Numbered from the stretch's first letter, positions 13,443-26,099 are shown. The stretch is DNA of 64,000 nucleotides from Acanthacorydalis orientalis (GCA_034766995.1 CM068317.1:29696501-29760500), one strand, 5' to 3'. A program made the numbers and translations. The notes: generated by a model not told the origin, from the sequence alone.

Positions 13443-14806
13443 ATTAGGATTATAATAAAACATGTAATCTAGTTTTAATTGACATCGTGGTGGAAAATTA
13501 TTCTGTTGGCATTACTTAAGCGATATGTTTTCAACATTTCGTACATTTACATTTAAACATGAATGATATTTATTAAAATGTGTATTTCATTGTCAGGCAT
13601 GAATGTATATAATACTTCTTTCTTTTTTATAATCTCATAACGAACAAAAGACTTCAATTTTTATAATTTTTGCTTTTGAACATGCATTTAATCTCTGCGA
13701 GTCTAGGGATAATTTAAGAGTTTTTATTTCACATTATTTTAGAATAAACGTTATTTATCAATAAGTATGAGGTATTTTAAAAATTGTTCATATTTATAAC
13801 GAGCGAGGCACTGTATATATCATATTTGCTTCCACAAATGAATTAATTTATTTTACCACGAGATACAAAAAAATCTGATCAGGAATGTGTATATTAATAT
13901 AAATAGAGGTTCTGTAAATAATTATTGATTGTTTTTGATTATTTTTTACGTGCATTTCGATGGTGATTATTTGTAGAATGGTAAAGTACAACACAAAATT
14001 ATATTTATAAACCACCTCTATGTCATGTAAATAATTCTTCGATAGTCCTGTATATTATAGAATGTAATATTTTAATCCTCTTTTATTTTTTTGGCATCGA
14101 TTACTTTTTATGAATGTAATTAGAATGTTACTTTTAATTTCTGCCTCGAATTTCCAGCAAAAATATTTTTTTAATCTTTATGTTTCGATTGTAAAATTTC
14201 TGAAACCACCATTGAACATTATTTGAATTCTAAATTCTTTGCCTTCGTTTCTGTTTTATTCGCTGTGCTATATTTCTTTCTGTAAATATATATTCTGTTT
14301 AATAGTAAAACTGAATATAATTTTCATTCAATTTTAAAGTATACTGTTAAAATATAGACATGATTTGAACTTCTCAGACAGACAAGTATTTTAATTTATT
14401 TTTAATGTGATCAAATTAAATACATGTTCGATGGATGTTTAATATATAATGATTAAATTTCATGACACTAAAAAGGCTACATATTTATTTATAATCCAAT
14501 TATTAACATACAGTTCTATTATATAAACATTGAATATTATATTATTTTTCATATTTCATATTCTATTGGTTTGATTGATTCTCAATTATTTATTTTTTAT
14601 TTTTAATTTATATATTTACAAGCTTGTAATTTGAATATAAAGGAAATATTTTATTTTACCTATTTATAGATTTTTAATATGCTCTTATTAAAAGTGATGT
14701 GTCTTTGTTACTACACCATAATTCATTTTGATTTAAGTGTACAAATAAATATAGTAGTTTCTTCAATAATAATTATTTTATTACACATTTGTAATTTTTA
14801 TACTTT

Positions 14807-14810
<4 letters not shown>

Positions 14811-14887
<77 letters not shown>

Positions 14888-14891
14888 GTAG
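14811..14891. repeat. (TA)n then (TATG)n
   Basis: About 66 bp of TA passing into TATG units at the right edge. Confidence 0.97.
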
Positions 14892-15108
14892 TAACTTGAT
14901 AACCTTGGTACGTTTTTTTTTATATACTAAGCTAACACTCAGAACAACTGTAAAAGAAATCTTATAGTAGGGTCGTTTCTTTAGACCCTTCTCAAATCAT
15001 TCACACTATACATATATTTCGTAGAAATGTGGTTTCTGTTTTATTTTATTGTTCATCAGATATTCTTTTTTTACAATTTCACTTATATAATGGTGAATTT
15101 TGAGTGAC

Positions 15109-15114
15109 TATATA

Positions 15115-15164
<50 letters not shown>

Positions 15165-15197
15165 GTATATATATATATGTATATATATATATGTATA
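15109..15197. repeat. (TA)n interrupted array
   Basis: TA tracts with repeated TATG interruptions, about 89 bp. Confidence 0.96.
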
Positions 15198-15274
15198 ATT
15201 TAAATATTTGATGATTCATTTCAGGACATATTTCTGATTAATTTCGTTTCAAACTCTTTGCTCATTCTATTCCA

Positions 15275-15279
15275 ATATA

Positions 15280-15342
<63 letters not shown>
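15275..15342. repeat. (TA)n microsatellite
   Basis: About 68 bp of TA with one TTAA break near the left edge. Confidence 0.96.
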
Positions 15343-15345
<3 letters not shown>

Positions 15346-16196
15346 TAGAATATTAAATAATTCAGCTGTATTTTATTTTGTATATTTGTGAAATATTTTA
15401 GAATAATCATAAACTGTTATTACATTGATCTACTTACTCTAAAGTTATATTAAATTGAACAAGTAAAAAATTACAACTATTTCATATTATTAAGAAAATT
15501 TATTCTTAAAATATAATTTCAGCTTAAACATGAAAACCACAGTTTATTTGTTTTAGTATTATACTTTTTTTTAGCACATTTCTTTTTTCTGTGACACAAA
15601 ATTACTTATAGAGAGCTTTATTTGTACTTGAATTTTGAACTTTTTCAAACGCCGAAATTTTTCTTTGTTCAATAATAATTATTTGATATTTTGGAATTAA
15701 TAGTTTTACTTTAGCACTGAATGTTGCCCATTATTCATCGAGACATTTAATATACATTGTTATTTATTTTACTTTTTACAATGAATTTTATTAATAATGA
15801 ATAATAATTTACTAAAGTATTTTTCTGCCTTTTAATTTGTTGCAAATGACAATAAAAGTCTATGAATAGATATGTAAGATGAATAATATAAAATACTATG
15901 AATTGATATGTATAAAAGATAATAATGAATGTATATAAATTGATAAGTAAGAGATAATATTATTCATATTGTATTTTTGTAGACTGCTGTTATACTTTTT
16001 TCTTAAAAATACGCTATATAAGTATAACTTGTTAAACTTATGGAGTTATTACTGATTTTTTTTCCAAATCAGTGTCATGTATTATTCCTGTAAATTAAGT
16101 ATTTTAGTAATAGGAACAAACAAAAAATTATAAAGAAAATACTATATATATATATGTATATATATTCTTGCATATTAATCATCAAGATGATTAATT

Positions 16197-16490
16197 ATGA
16201 ATCAAGTAACTGAGGAACACCATATTGTGAATGACCATATACGTGGGACAGTATCTATAGAACAGATAATTTCTGCTGATATGAAGAAATCCTACCTAAA
16301 CCGAACTATAAGACGCGTTGTGCTATTCGGTTTCACATCGCAGGCGCCTGCATCTGAATGCCGGGCTTGTTTTTTTTTATTTTTTTTTTATATATATTAT
16401 TTGGTCCGTTTTCAGTGTTCGATTCCTGGCTTAGTACGCCGACCCGTCACGTATTTTGATATCATCACAACACTTGATCTTCTTTGTTAG
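16197..16490 (+). other. Unassigned open frame, possible decayed repeat
   Basis: An ATG-started frame of 97 codons in which the first half is mixed and hydrophilic (begins MNQVTEEHHIVNDH), then a T-tract makes a Phe-rich run. I recognise no domain. Within it, at 16417-16426, GTTCGATTCC matches the RNA polymerase III B-box of tRNA genes and tRNA-derived SINEs, so the stretch may be a SINE or other repeat remnant. Coding is unlikely but cannot be excluded. Confidence 0.2.
16417..16426 (+). promoter_or_regulatory. tRNA-type B-box motif
   Basis: GTTCGATTCC agrees with the GGTTCGAANCC consensus except at the first base and one internal base. The flanks do not fold as a tRNA T-arm plus acceptor stem, so this is not a tRNA gene. 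Confidence 0.25.
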
Positions 16491-16548
16491 ATCTGTGTAT
16501 TCAAGCCAAACTAAATTGAAATACTCGTGTATGTAACCACACACATAC

Positions 16549-16638
<90 letters not shown>

Positions 16639-16974
16639 ATGTATGCATGCTCATATGTATTTAATTTTTTTAAGGCAGTGGTAGCCACGAGTCAAATAGT
16701 GCTTTCACGATGGGCCACTAACAAATTTATTATAAGTTTGAAATTGCTCACGTTCAATTTGTACTGTTCTTTTATTCTAAGGAATAAATTTTATTGCACT
16801 TTTAAAACAGTAATCTCGTAGGGTTTATTTTTTTGCAATTGTTCATCCATGAAATACGTTGTAGTCATTTTTATTAAATACCTGTAAATCTCTATATACT
16901 TCTAAACACTAATGTTACTTGAAACTGTTTGAAAACATTTTTATATTTATTTATATGATGATAAAATATTTGTC
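16491..16974. other. Gene-free DNA with a long compound microsatellite
   Basis: Holds the compound array at 16540-16649. The rest shows no gene, RNA or recognisable repeat. Confidence 0.55.
16540..16649. repeat. (CATA)n(TA)n(TG)n compound array
   Basis: Four to five ACAT/CATA units, about 60 bp of TA, then about 18 bp of TG and TATG/CATG units. Confidence 0.97.
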
Positions 16975-17153
16975 TGTACCTTGGAGCTCTGGGAGGATGA
17001 CACTGTCATCGAAATGTGTATAAGCAACAAAAATAACTGTTGATAATAATTTATTGAACGTATTTGAGGTAGAAACATGTTTGTGGTTTGTGGGGTCAAA
17101 GACTAATTCATTTGTAGAAATGAATTTAGCCATAGTGTCAAAACGATATTGCC
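16975..17153. mobile_element. Foldback MITE copy 4 (right arm)
   Basis: Reads TGTACCTTGGAGCTCTGGGA, 'CTGTCATCGAAATGTGTATA', 'AATAATTTATTGAACG', 'TTTGTGGTTTGTGGGGTCAA', 'ATTCATTTGTAGAAATGAAT' and ends 'AGCCATAGTGTCAAAACGAT' plus ATTGCC. This is a good right half of the family. The left half is missing. Confidence 0.7.
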
Positions 17154-17229
17154 AAAAATAATAAAAAATAAGCATCAACAAATGAGAGATTTGCTTGAAA
17201 TATAATCATTTGGATATGTTTAGGTCACG

Positions 17230-17230
<1 letters not shown>

Positions 17231-17289
<59 letters not shown>
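17231..17289. repeat. (TA)n microsatellite
   Basis: About 59 bp of pure TA. Confidence 0.97.
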
Positions 17290-17291
<2 letters not shown>

Positions 17292-17459
17292 CTAATGTGC
17301 TTTGTGTATAGATAACATTCATACATATACATATGAGACTCAAAGGAAACATAACAAACGTAAAGAAGGAGACTGTATAGCATCGTTTGAAGTTCAGCGA
17401 TGATATTTTTAAAGACTTATCTTCCAGTTGTGAAAACAAATAATAATCTTCCGTCATAA

Positions 17460-17800
17460 TATACACAGCAGCCGTTGCAATAATATATTAAGCTTCTTCT
17501 GCGTATATTAAAGGAGTGTGCTTCGAATATAGCACGCCTACTCGGCGAACGTGTCAAATATATATGTAATGGCGTGCAGTGACGGATTTAATGATCAACG
17601 GAGTCATCATGTCGATAATTATTGTCGATATTTCATGCATATTTTTTTTTATTCGTATCTGACATCCAATCGCGTTATGAACGATGTGTAATAGTTCTGT
17701 AATGCTGTTCGAGGAACACGTGTGTCTGAATATTCAAGATGTAATAGAAGGTTGTTGCGTGCTTGTACGGTTAATTCAGCAATGACGTGGAAGGAAAAAC
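17460..17800. other. Unique, less AT-rich island
   Basis: Contains a short hairpin at about 17516-17537 (GTGTGCTTCGAATATAGCAC), 'CTACTCGGCGAACGTG', 'TGGCGTGCAGTGACGG', 'ATCGCGTTATGAACG' and a CACGTG box near 17719. No frame of note. It is a candidate conserved non-coding element. Confidence 0.35.
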
Positions 17801-19260
17801 ACAAGATGAGTTTACAAAAACTATTGTTTATGCAAAGAGTAAAACAATGATTTTTTAGATATAAAGCAAAACGTTTAAAATAAAATATTACGTTTATTCT
17901 TAAATGTTTGTTTTATCGCAATCCATTTAAAAAAGAATAAATTTAAGTTATGTTTTGTATTTTGTCTAATATTTTTTATTCGAATAAATTTTAATAAAAA
18001 TAGGACATATTTTTATAATCTTCCATTTTTCTTTAAGTCTGCACATTCCAGTATTATCAATCAAACCTTAAATTTTTATTATTATCATTTATACTTCATT
18101 GAAAACTAATATTCCTTACATTTAAATGAAAACACAGCGTGACCGTATTGTAATCAGTTATAAAAATTGAGACATTCGAATGTGATTGGTGAAAAAAAGA
18201 TGGCTCTGTTATTAAACATAAACATATTTAGGCTTCTTCACTCACTACAAATTTATTGGTTAACATTATTTACATTTTAAATATTGTTGTTTTATATTAT
18301 TCATTTTACAAAAAAATTTTATCACTTTGTGTTTTTATTATGTGTAAAAACATATTAATAAACAAAACTAACTGAAATAGTACTGATAATGTAATATTTA
18401 TTACGTAAACAACGAGTTTATCCTTAAAATGAATGAAAAATTGTGTAGAAAATTCTGGTGTATAAAATGTTTCATTTACATAACACTCCTTAAACGTGTT
18501 TAAAGGGAAATATTTTCAAGAAAACGTGATGGATTTGGTAAAAAACATTTCTTTCAGATAAAACAAGTTTGCCCACATTGTTATGTTTTATTGTATGGCA
18601 CACGTTTCTTAAGTAACAATAAAGTAAACGAAGACTTATGGTTGACTTCAAAAATATTGATATGATTTTTAATCGACATTGAATTCCCAACAGTTTGAGT
18701 AAGTCTTTAAATTTCAAAATATGTATCATACAAACAGTGTGTACAATTGTTTTGATTGTAAATATGAAAAGTGAATAGAACTTAATATATGAAAATACAC
18801 TCTTGTACCATATTTCCAAAATTTTCTGTTTTATAATTAGAAGTTTTTTCTTTAGTTAAATGTATTTAGTTAAATTGTTTCGAATTTTGGCAGGGAGAGG
18901 ACGACTTTATCTGATTTCATTAGCATGTTTTTTACATTAAATCATATTTTGAGGGTTAAAATTATATTTCAACACATATCAATCTGAAAATGTATCATAT
19001 TTAATCACATTATCACATATGTAAACATATTAAAAATATCGTTGAGTTTCATACTATTTGTCGATTTGTTTGTATTTTACTTCTTTTTTATTCAAATATA
19101 TAAATAGTTAAATACTCACTAACATAAAAACAAGAAATACAGTAAAAAATGAATAAAACAATCGCGTGTTATGATAAAGTAAACATATAAAATCATATTT
19201 CGTAAAACATTCTTTTAATATTTTAAAATAAACAATGTTTTAAATATTTTTTTAATTTAC

Positions 19261-19476
19261 AAATAAATTTTTCACTCACTCCATAAATTAACCACAATCT
19301 TTTTCTGATAAAAAGTGTTCACTGAGTATTGTATCGAGTACTAATGCCTTTAGTTGTTGGCGCGTCCTTAATTCCAAATAACTGACTTGAGTATTGGTAA
19401 TTTTTGATTGTTGCTTATGTATATTTCGATGATGACACCATATCATCCTGAGAACACTGAAGTATGAAAAAATATT
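19261..19476. mobile_element. Foldback MITE copy 5 (left arm with insertion)
   Basis: Left arm 'TTTTTCACTCACTCCATAAA', 'CTTTTTCTGATAAAAAGTGT', then about 60 bp not shared with other copies, then 'TTTTTGATTGTTGCTTATGT', 'ATATTTCGATGATGACACCA' and a centre 'GAGAACACTGAAGTATGAAA'. The right arm is missing. Confidence 0.65.
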
Positions 19477-20532
19477 TTTCTTAATTACAATTTTCTCCGC
19501 TCTGAACTTCGAATAAGTAATAATTAAAAATAATTCTATAATCACTGATTAAACATTTTCGTTTAGAAAAATGTGATTTGTCTGGTAAGAGAATAATTTA
19601 TTTATAAAAGGAACATAAAACGGAGTAAGAAAATTCTTTTAAGGGTTATTAATTCTTTAAAGGTAATTGTCATATTTTTCAATATTTGAAATTATTTTTT
19701 TATGTAAGATATAACGATTACTTCAATATCATTTGATCGTATGTTTAAATCCGACTCTGTGTATTTGTTATTAGAGCGAAGCAAACTTTCTTGCAAGCTC
19801 AAGAACGTAAAATGAAATAAAAACACGTGCGTCTGATATTTCCAAGAAACATACGTGGTGACACAATGGCAATATAGTGGAAATCGGAATAAATTATATG
19901 ATATATATGTGTTTATGTATATATGTATGTTCATATATACATCTATGCATACATGTTGTATATTATTTTCTTGCATGTGGGTGTCGTTTTTCAAAAAAGT
20001 CTATTCTCTTACACCGTTTATCTTTCAGACAATTTGGCGCGGTTCTTTTACAAATCATTTAATGTTATTAAGTGTGTTAACAATTATACCGACTCATTGT
20101 ATATCCTGTTATTATTTACATGCACTGTGTATAAATTCTTTGTTAACCAGTATTCTTTTCAAATATATTCTTAATGTTCTATATAAAACTCATTCTAAGT
20201 AAGCTTTTAAAAGTTTGAGCACAATTGGTAATTGTGTGTCAGATTATGGTAAAAATGTTTATTTATGAACACTTTCATTTTTTGCCGACAAATAAATGTT
20301 TGCAGATAGTTAACTACTGCAGCACATACTGCTATTATTAGCCTTAGCTAATTTTATATAAGGACGACGTGTATGAATGCGCGGGCATTTGTGTTTATTG
20401 CGTATAAATTGTGGCGTATAGAATTTAAGAATATGCTTACCTTTATTAATTTTGTTCATGGTGTATTAATTTTTATTGTTAATGTTTTATGATTATAATT
20501 TAATATTGTATAAAAAATTATGTGTCAGCAGA

Positions 20533-20534
<2 letters not shown>

Positions 20535-20615
<81 letters not shown>

Positions 20616-20668
20616 GTATGTATATATGTATGTGTGTTTGTATGTATGATGTATGTATGTATATATGA
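20535..20668. repeat. (TA)n(TATG)n compound array
   Basis: About 68 bp of TA, then TATG, TGTG and TATG units to about 20668. Confidence 0.97.
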
Positions 20669-20769
20669 ATGTATTTGTGTATATTGATTCAGATCAAAAG
20701 TGTTAAGAGCGACACCGATTATGATAACAAAAACAAAAATGGTTTGGAAATAGAAAAAGCAAGGCGGCA

Positions 20770-20945
20770 AAACAAAGCCTGATCAAGGTAGTCGCGATCC
20801 AAACGCGACTGTCGACCGTTTTTTAGGATCGGCGTGATTTATTCCAATGACGTTGTCGGGCATCGAATTAAATTACAAACGCGTTAGTTTTGAAGCCTCT
20901 GAAAGACGTTTCACATAATAAGCGACGGAATAACTTGGAAGCTAG
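20770..20945. promoter_or_regulatory. GC-richer patch with inverted repeat
   Basis: AGTCGCG at 20790-20796 and CGCGACT at 20804-20810 form a perfect 7-bp stem around a 7-nt loop. It is followed by GTCGACCG, a T-run, 'GGATCGGCGTG' and 'CGTTGTCGGGCATCGA'. The stem followed by Ts resembles a pol III or hairpin terminator only superficially. The function is unknown. Confidence 0.3.
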
Positions 20946-20984
20946 TTTGTGGTTGTAATAAAAAAAGATTACAGGAAAATATGT

Positions 20985-21007
20985 ACATATATATATATAT
21001 ATGTATG

Positions 21008-21051
<44 letters not shown>
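20985..21051. repeat. (TA)n(TATG)n array
   Basis: TA tract, three TATG units, then about 38 bp of TA. Confidence 0.95.
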
Positions 21052-21054
<3 letters not shown>

Positions 21055-21815
21055 AAAGACAGTCTACTTTAAAATTATGCAGAAAATGCTGTTTGGATTT
21101 TCGACATTTTATATTTATTTTCGATCGTTATTTTTCAACTTTTTTGTTATGCGCCATTGTTCTCGTCGGAAGTATTCTGATTGGTATGCTATACGTTTAA
21201 TCATAATATGTTTTTTTTTCAATATTATGAATTCTGTATCATTTGTAAATAATATAAAAATTCTTTAGAGATTGAGTTAGTTGTTATGTATTTCAATTAA
21301 CTGTGAACCAATCATCGTTTTTCATTTTTGTTTGCAATGAAATTATTAAAGTTTATCCGGGTTTTTATTTTGGAATGAACTTAACTGAATTATTTATATT
21401 TGTACCAATTAAATTACATAAAAACTGAATTAAATTGTATTGAATTATATTAAATTTCAAACACGTTATTTAGTGAATTTGTTACTTCGTTTTTAATAAC
21501 TTGTTTGTGTACCTTATTGACTTAATAAATATAAATCGTTCGTAATAATAATTCAGTCGACATGTATTTTTCAACTTTATTTTTATCAAATATCTCATCT
21601 CAAGAATAATAATTTCTTAATAGAAACGCCCAAGTACATTACATTGTATATTATTAAAAGTGTGAGCATATTATATTAAAAGGATGTTTTTTTTTACACA
21701 GTAAAATAAATAAACGTTGCACAATGCACTTTTATGTTTATATATTTTTTATAAAAACAACTTTTTATTACAAAAAATAGCAGTCTAAGTATTGAAAATG
21801 TCATTGAATAAAATG

Positions 21816-21840
21816 TATATATATATATATATATATATAT
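21816..21840. repeat. (TA)n, short
   Basis: About 25 bp of TA immediately before the mariner-like element. It probably obscures that element's left target-site TA. Confidence 0.93.
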
Positions 21841-21841
21841 G

Positions 21842-23066
21842 ATATGTATGTTACTGCAGGAAAAAAGTGGGAAAATCCATTTCTGTGTGCGAAGTGGGAC
21901 GAGGCGTAGTGAGGTCTTCCGATAGTATGTTGCCTGGCTGGTTGTCATGGCTTTGACGGATGTATACCGTGCGTTCGTTATTGAATTACTTATTCTAAAC
22001 AACGAATCTCTGATCGCCACTCAGATAGCGTTTTGAATCCACTTCCCGCTCCGTCGAAATGCTGCTGTTCCGGACCGAAAAATCATATTGCTGTGGGTTG
22101 CAAATTTCAGGGCCACAGATTCGGCGTTAAAACGAAACCCGTCTGGAAAACTACGGAATGTTCGGACGCTAGAAAATGTCAACGTTGAGACAATCCATTG
22201 TGCAATCTCTCAAACGTTCAACCCGTAATTATGCTTCTGCTTTGGGGTTGTCTTGTCGAACTGTCGGGAGAATTTTACACGCCGATCTTAAGTTCCATCC
22301 GTACAAAATGATGGTTGTTTAGAAACTTAGAAAACGCGACGGATAGAACTGAATGGCATGTTGTGAGAATATCCTTCAAAATGTTCCTGCAAATGCTGTT
22401 CTGCTCGTAAATGATAAAGCTCATTTCCATTTGTCTGGCTACGTTAACAAGTATAATTTTCGTTATTGGCCGGAAAACAGTCTTCATCAGCTTCATGTAA
22501 GGCTTCTACCCAGTCAAGATGTTATTGTTTGGTGTTCTGCTGCAAATTTTGGTGTTTATGGTCCTTAATTTTTTGAGGAGGAACGCCAGATGGTTACAGT
22601 AACTTCTCATCGGTATGTGGAGATGCTACGGAATTTCTTGGAACTGAAACTCAACGAACTTGGAAATCCGGATGTGTGGTTTCAACAAGATGGGGTCACC
22701 GTTCACACGGCGAGCAGATCAATGATAGTTTTGAAAGAACTGTTTTCACCTCTTGTGACTTTTTCCTTTGGGCCATCTGAAATCTGAGGTTTACAAACAT
22801 CGACCAACGACCATTGATAAACTGAAGGCTGTTATATGCCAAGAAATTGCATCGATAAAATTACCCGCCGAGTGATGAGAAACTTTAGAAATCGACTACA
22901 AATGTGTATCGCGAATGAAGGCCATCATCTGGATGATATCATATTCAAAATCAATGGAAAATAAACTGTATTCTATGCATTTTTAGATTATGTAATAAAA
23001 TGTTGAATAGCATTCACCATGGATTTTTTGCTAACCTTTAAAATATCAGAGGTTTTTTTGTTGCGC
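21842..23066 (+). mobile_element. Mariner-like DNA transposon, decayed, nearly full length
   Basis: Defined by the broken transposase at 21947-22964 with short non-coding ends. The left flank contains 'AAGTGGGAAAATCCATTT'. On the reverse strand the right flank contains 'TTAGCAAAAAATCCATGGTG', so an imperfect terminal inverted repeat around AAAATCCAT is plausible. The outer limits are estimates because the left end abuts a TA tract. About 1.2 kb is the usual size for such elements. The local base composition is clearly less AT-rich than the surroundings, consistent with a transferred element. Confidence 0.75.
21947..22964 (+). pseudogene. Mariner-like transposase pseudogene (arthropod 'WFQQDG' type)
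   Basis: It would encode a transposase that cuts and pastes its own element at TA sites. It begins MALTDVYRAFVIE at 21947. The N-terminal helix-turn-helix follows, with 'LRRNAAVPDRKIILLWVANF' and 'RNVRTLENV'. Then comes 'SLKRSTRNYASALGLSCRTV', 'LHADLKFHPYKMMVV', the first catalytic Asp region 'VNDKAHFHLSGYVNKYNFRY', the second Asp in 'DVWFQQDGVTVHTASRSM', 'SCDFFLW', 'KSEVYKHRPTTIDKLKAVI' and the C-terminal 'MRNFRNRLQMCIANEGHHLD'. The overall length of about 339 codons fits the family. It is dead: TGA at 22034, TAG at 22320, TAA at 22566, several frame changes, and a deletion of roughly 20 residues just before CDFFLW (about 22745), so the spacing to the last catalytic acid cannot be measured. 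It is present as one copy here. Confidence 0.9.
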
Positions 23067-24730
23067 TCGTATATATAACTAACTGAAAGGCAAAATATAT
23101 AAATGCCTATAAAAAGTTCAATAAAATGTGTTATAAGAACCTCAGAAATATTACAAAAAGTTATTTAAAAAAACATATTAAGTGATCCAAATTGAATAAA
23201 AAAAATAAGTATAAAATAAAACCACAATTAAATAAACAGCCAACGGAACTGAAGAATCTCACTTTAAACAAAGAAATCAAGTATAAAATCAGTACGTTTT
23301 ATGTATGCACTTTTATTTTAAAAGAAAATATAAAACATACCGGCTAATATCATACATATGCAACAACTGCATGTTTGTGTTCGTATGTGCATGTGTACAT
23401 ATATTCGATACCTTATGGCAAGTCTTCGCAGTGTCTCGAATTACTGACCATCTGTTCACAGGTTATACAAATAACGGTCTCCATGCTTGATTTTTTTCTT
23501 TATTGTCATTATGGTTTTTATTATTGTACAAGATTTGTAGGCTGTATTGAGTACCTACTTGCGGGTGGGTGTAGTAGCGTAAGATTCGATGCGTAGGTGA
23601 ACGTAATGGAAAAAAATGGTTATTATATACATATATACACAATTTACTTGTCATGCACTCAACGTCCACCTATACAATACTCGAAATGAAGATGATGATG
23701 GAAACGCCTAAACTGAATCGGATGCTTTAATTTGTGTTTATCGTGCGCATCTCTTTTGTATTTATATGTATATTTAACTAATTCGAATAGTCTCTTTGTG
23801 ACCCGGCGTAACCTTAATTAAATTACTTTCTAGATGTTTTTCCTTAAGTGCTGAACATTTTTCAACCATAAATTTTCAATGGAGTTGTTTATTTAATCAG
23901 TAATTTTTATGAAGTGATGCGTAGGTTTGGTACTTTAACCAAAAGTTAATTATTTGAATAATTTAGTATACAAATACTTTTACCACGCCGTACACTTATG
24001 TATATATATATATATATAACTTGCTGAAATAATACAAATCTTTGGAAATACACTAACAGAATGAACATCCGAACACACTAATAGTATAACATATGTTGTA
24101 GGAAAGTATAATGGAAAAAATATTTTATACACGTGCATAAATTAATTTCTAATTTGTGAAATCGTTGTTAATTCGTGATTTATACAAAAATTAGATTATA
24201 TTACTTGAATTAAAATTCAGATAAGTCATGTAATTTTTATCTGGTCAAATAAATAAAACTGTTAAAATATGTAACTTATACATTGTGTAACGAATTATAC
24301 TTTTATAATATGTTTTTAGTGTAATAAGTAACTCAGCATGATGATTCTGCTATTTAGCTATGAAAAATGTATATAATTTTTATATAATATAATTATTTTA
24401 TTAGATACTACATTTTTTAAATATTTTCGAATTGTTTAAATTGATAAACGGTTTAATAAACAATTCAATAATCTTTATTTGAAAACTTCACGCATGAGTT
24501 TTATTGTAAAACTTGAGTTTGCCGTATACGAACACTTGTGTTAATAAAAATCTATAAATTAATCGTACAAAAAAACTCTATACGTGAAATGATGATTAAA
24601 AAAAACTTTTCAAACGATTATATATTTTCCACTAGAATTAATTTCAATGTAACGCATGAGTGCTTTAATTATAAAAGAGTTGAATTACATTGTCGAAGAC
24701 TATATTTGAACTGGAATCTAACCAAAACCA

Positions 24731-24731
<1 letters not shown>

Positions 24732-24767
<36 letters not shown>
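24732..24767. repeat. (TA)n microsatellite
   Basis: About 36 bp of TA. Confidence 0.95.
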
Positions 24768-24770
<3 letters not shown>

Positions 24771-24950
24771 GTTGATTTAAAAGTAGATATTGATGGGCAG
24801 GTGTCAGTTGATTGGATTTATGTTAACCACTCATTTAAGACAAGATTCTGCAAATCATCTCATCTATATGGATCAAAAGCATAAAAGATCTTGTTCTAGA
24901 AATTTACCTTTATACTTTTATCTATAAAGTGTGTTTATGTACTTATATGA

Positions 24951-24952
<2 letters not shown>

Positions 24953-25004
<52 letters not shown>
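24953..25004. repeat. (TA)n microsatellite
   Basis: About 52 bp of TA, ending in CATGC. Confidence 0.96.
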
Positions 25005-25008
<4 letters not shown>

Positions 25009-25304
25009 GCTCACTATTTTTTGTTGTAGCAAGTGTTAAGCATTTAGTTTACCATATATAGTAAATGCTACTTCTTAACTAACCGTTCATTAATAATCAT
25101 TTAAGCGTTGTTTTTTCATCCATTTTGCAATTATATATTTTTCTAAAATGCCATGTAGTTAATTTGTATAATTTTATTAAGAATATTATTTTTGCAATTA
25201 TAATAATTTATCGTTTTTGAAAGGCATAAAATTCTAATTCAATATTCAGTCAGAATAATTTTCAAACGATTTTTATTGCTTCACACATATACATTTCATC
25301 AATG

Positions 25305-25320
25305 TATATATATATATATA

Positions 25321-25376
<56 letters not shown>
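25305..25376. repeat. (TA)n with TG interruption
   Basis: Two TA tracts split by TGTGTG. Confidence 0.96.
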
Positions 25377-25378
<2 letters not shown>

Positions 25379-26099
25379 GTGGCTATGGTGTATGTGCATG
25401 CTTGAGGCGTAGCAGCAGGCGTAAGGTCCCCTACCTCACACGCAGGCATACCTATTATTTAAGTATTATAAAATAAAAAATTAAAACAATGTTGTATATA
25501 TATATATATATAATCCTAGTTTTTTTTGTGCTTATTTCTATTAATATTTTAGTATTTATAGACATATATCGCAGATAGCTACTAAATGATTCTATGTATT
25601 TGAGAACATGGGATGAGTTTTTTTTATATAATTTAATTAATTTCTAGAATTACTAATCAAATCAATAAACTATAAAACGTTATGAGTAATGCAATAAGTT
25701 TTTGTATTGGTATATTTTTTTTAAATAACAGATGTACGTTTCAATAATGAAATTTGGTCATATAATTAGAGGAATGTACATTTTTTTTAATAAAAATCTT
25801 AGAATCGGATTAAATTCTTGAATAATTCTTAGAGTTAATATGTTGAAAGGAAAAAAATTATTGTAATAAGAAATAATTTATGTTCGTCTTTCTGAGTGAA
25901 TCTGTGATAATTCTATACTTAGTAATATTTTATTAATTTGCTCTTCAAACTGTTATCTTTCACGATCCTTAGCACTGACCTAGAATGGTCATATATTTGG
26001 TGTAAGATGAACAGTATGAAATCAGGTAGTAATTAGGTAGATATTTTAAATTATTAAGATATGTATGTAGTGGGAACCATGTTCAGTATTTTTCCCCAA

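Larger units (their letters stand above)
13443..16196. other. Gene-free AT-rich DNA
   Basis: Only TA arrays (14811-14891, 15109-15197, 15275-15342) and AT-rich spacer. No supported gene or RNA. Confidence 0.6.
17154..19260. other. Gene-free AT-rich DNA with one island
   Basis: Holds the TA array at 17231-17289 and the island at 17460-17800. A 109-codon minus-strand frame at 18490-18819 shows no recognised motif and a biased Ile/Leu/Lys/Phe composition, so it is not called a gene. Confidence 0.5.
19477..21841. other. Gene-free AT-rich DNA with one GC-richer patch
   Basis: A plus-strand frame of 115 codons at 19855-20202 overlaps two other frames and has no recognisable domain, so it is not called. 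The stretch also holds the array 20535-20668, the patch 20770-20945 and arrays 20985-21051 and 21816-21840. Confidence 0.5.

Noticed and set aside
18490..18819. 109-codon minus-strand frame
   Set aside because: Composition rich in Ile, Leu, Lys and Phe as expected of AT-rich DNA, with no domain or signal recognised.
19855..20202. 115-codon plus-strand frame
   Set aside because: Three overlapping plus frames and one minus frame are open here, a sign of few stops by chance, and the product is low in charged residues without a clear membrane pattern.
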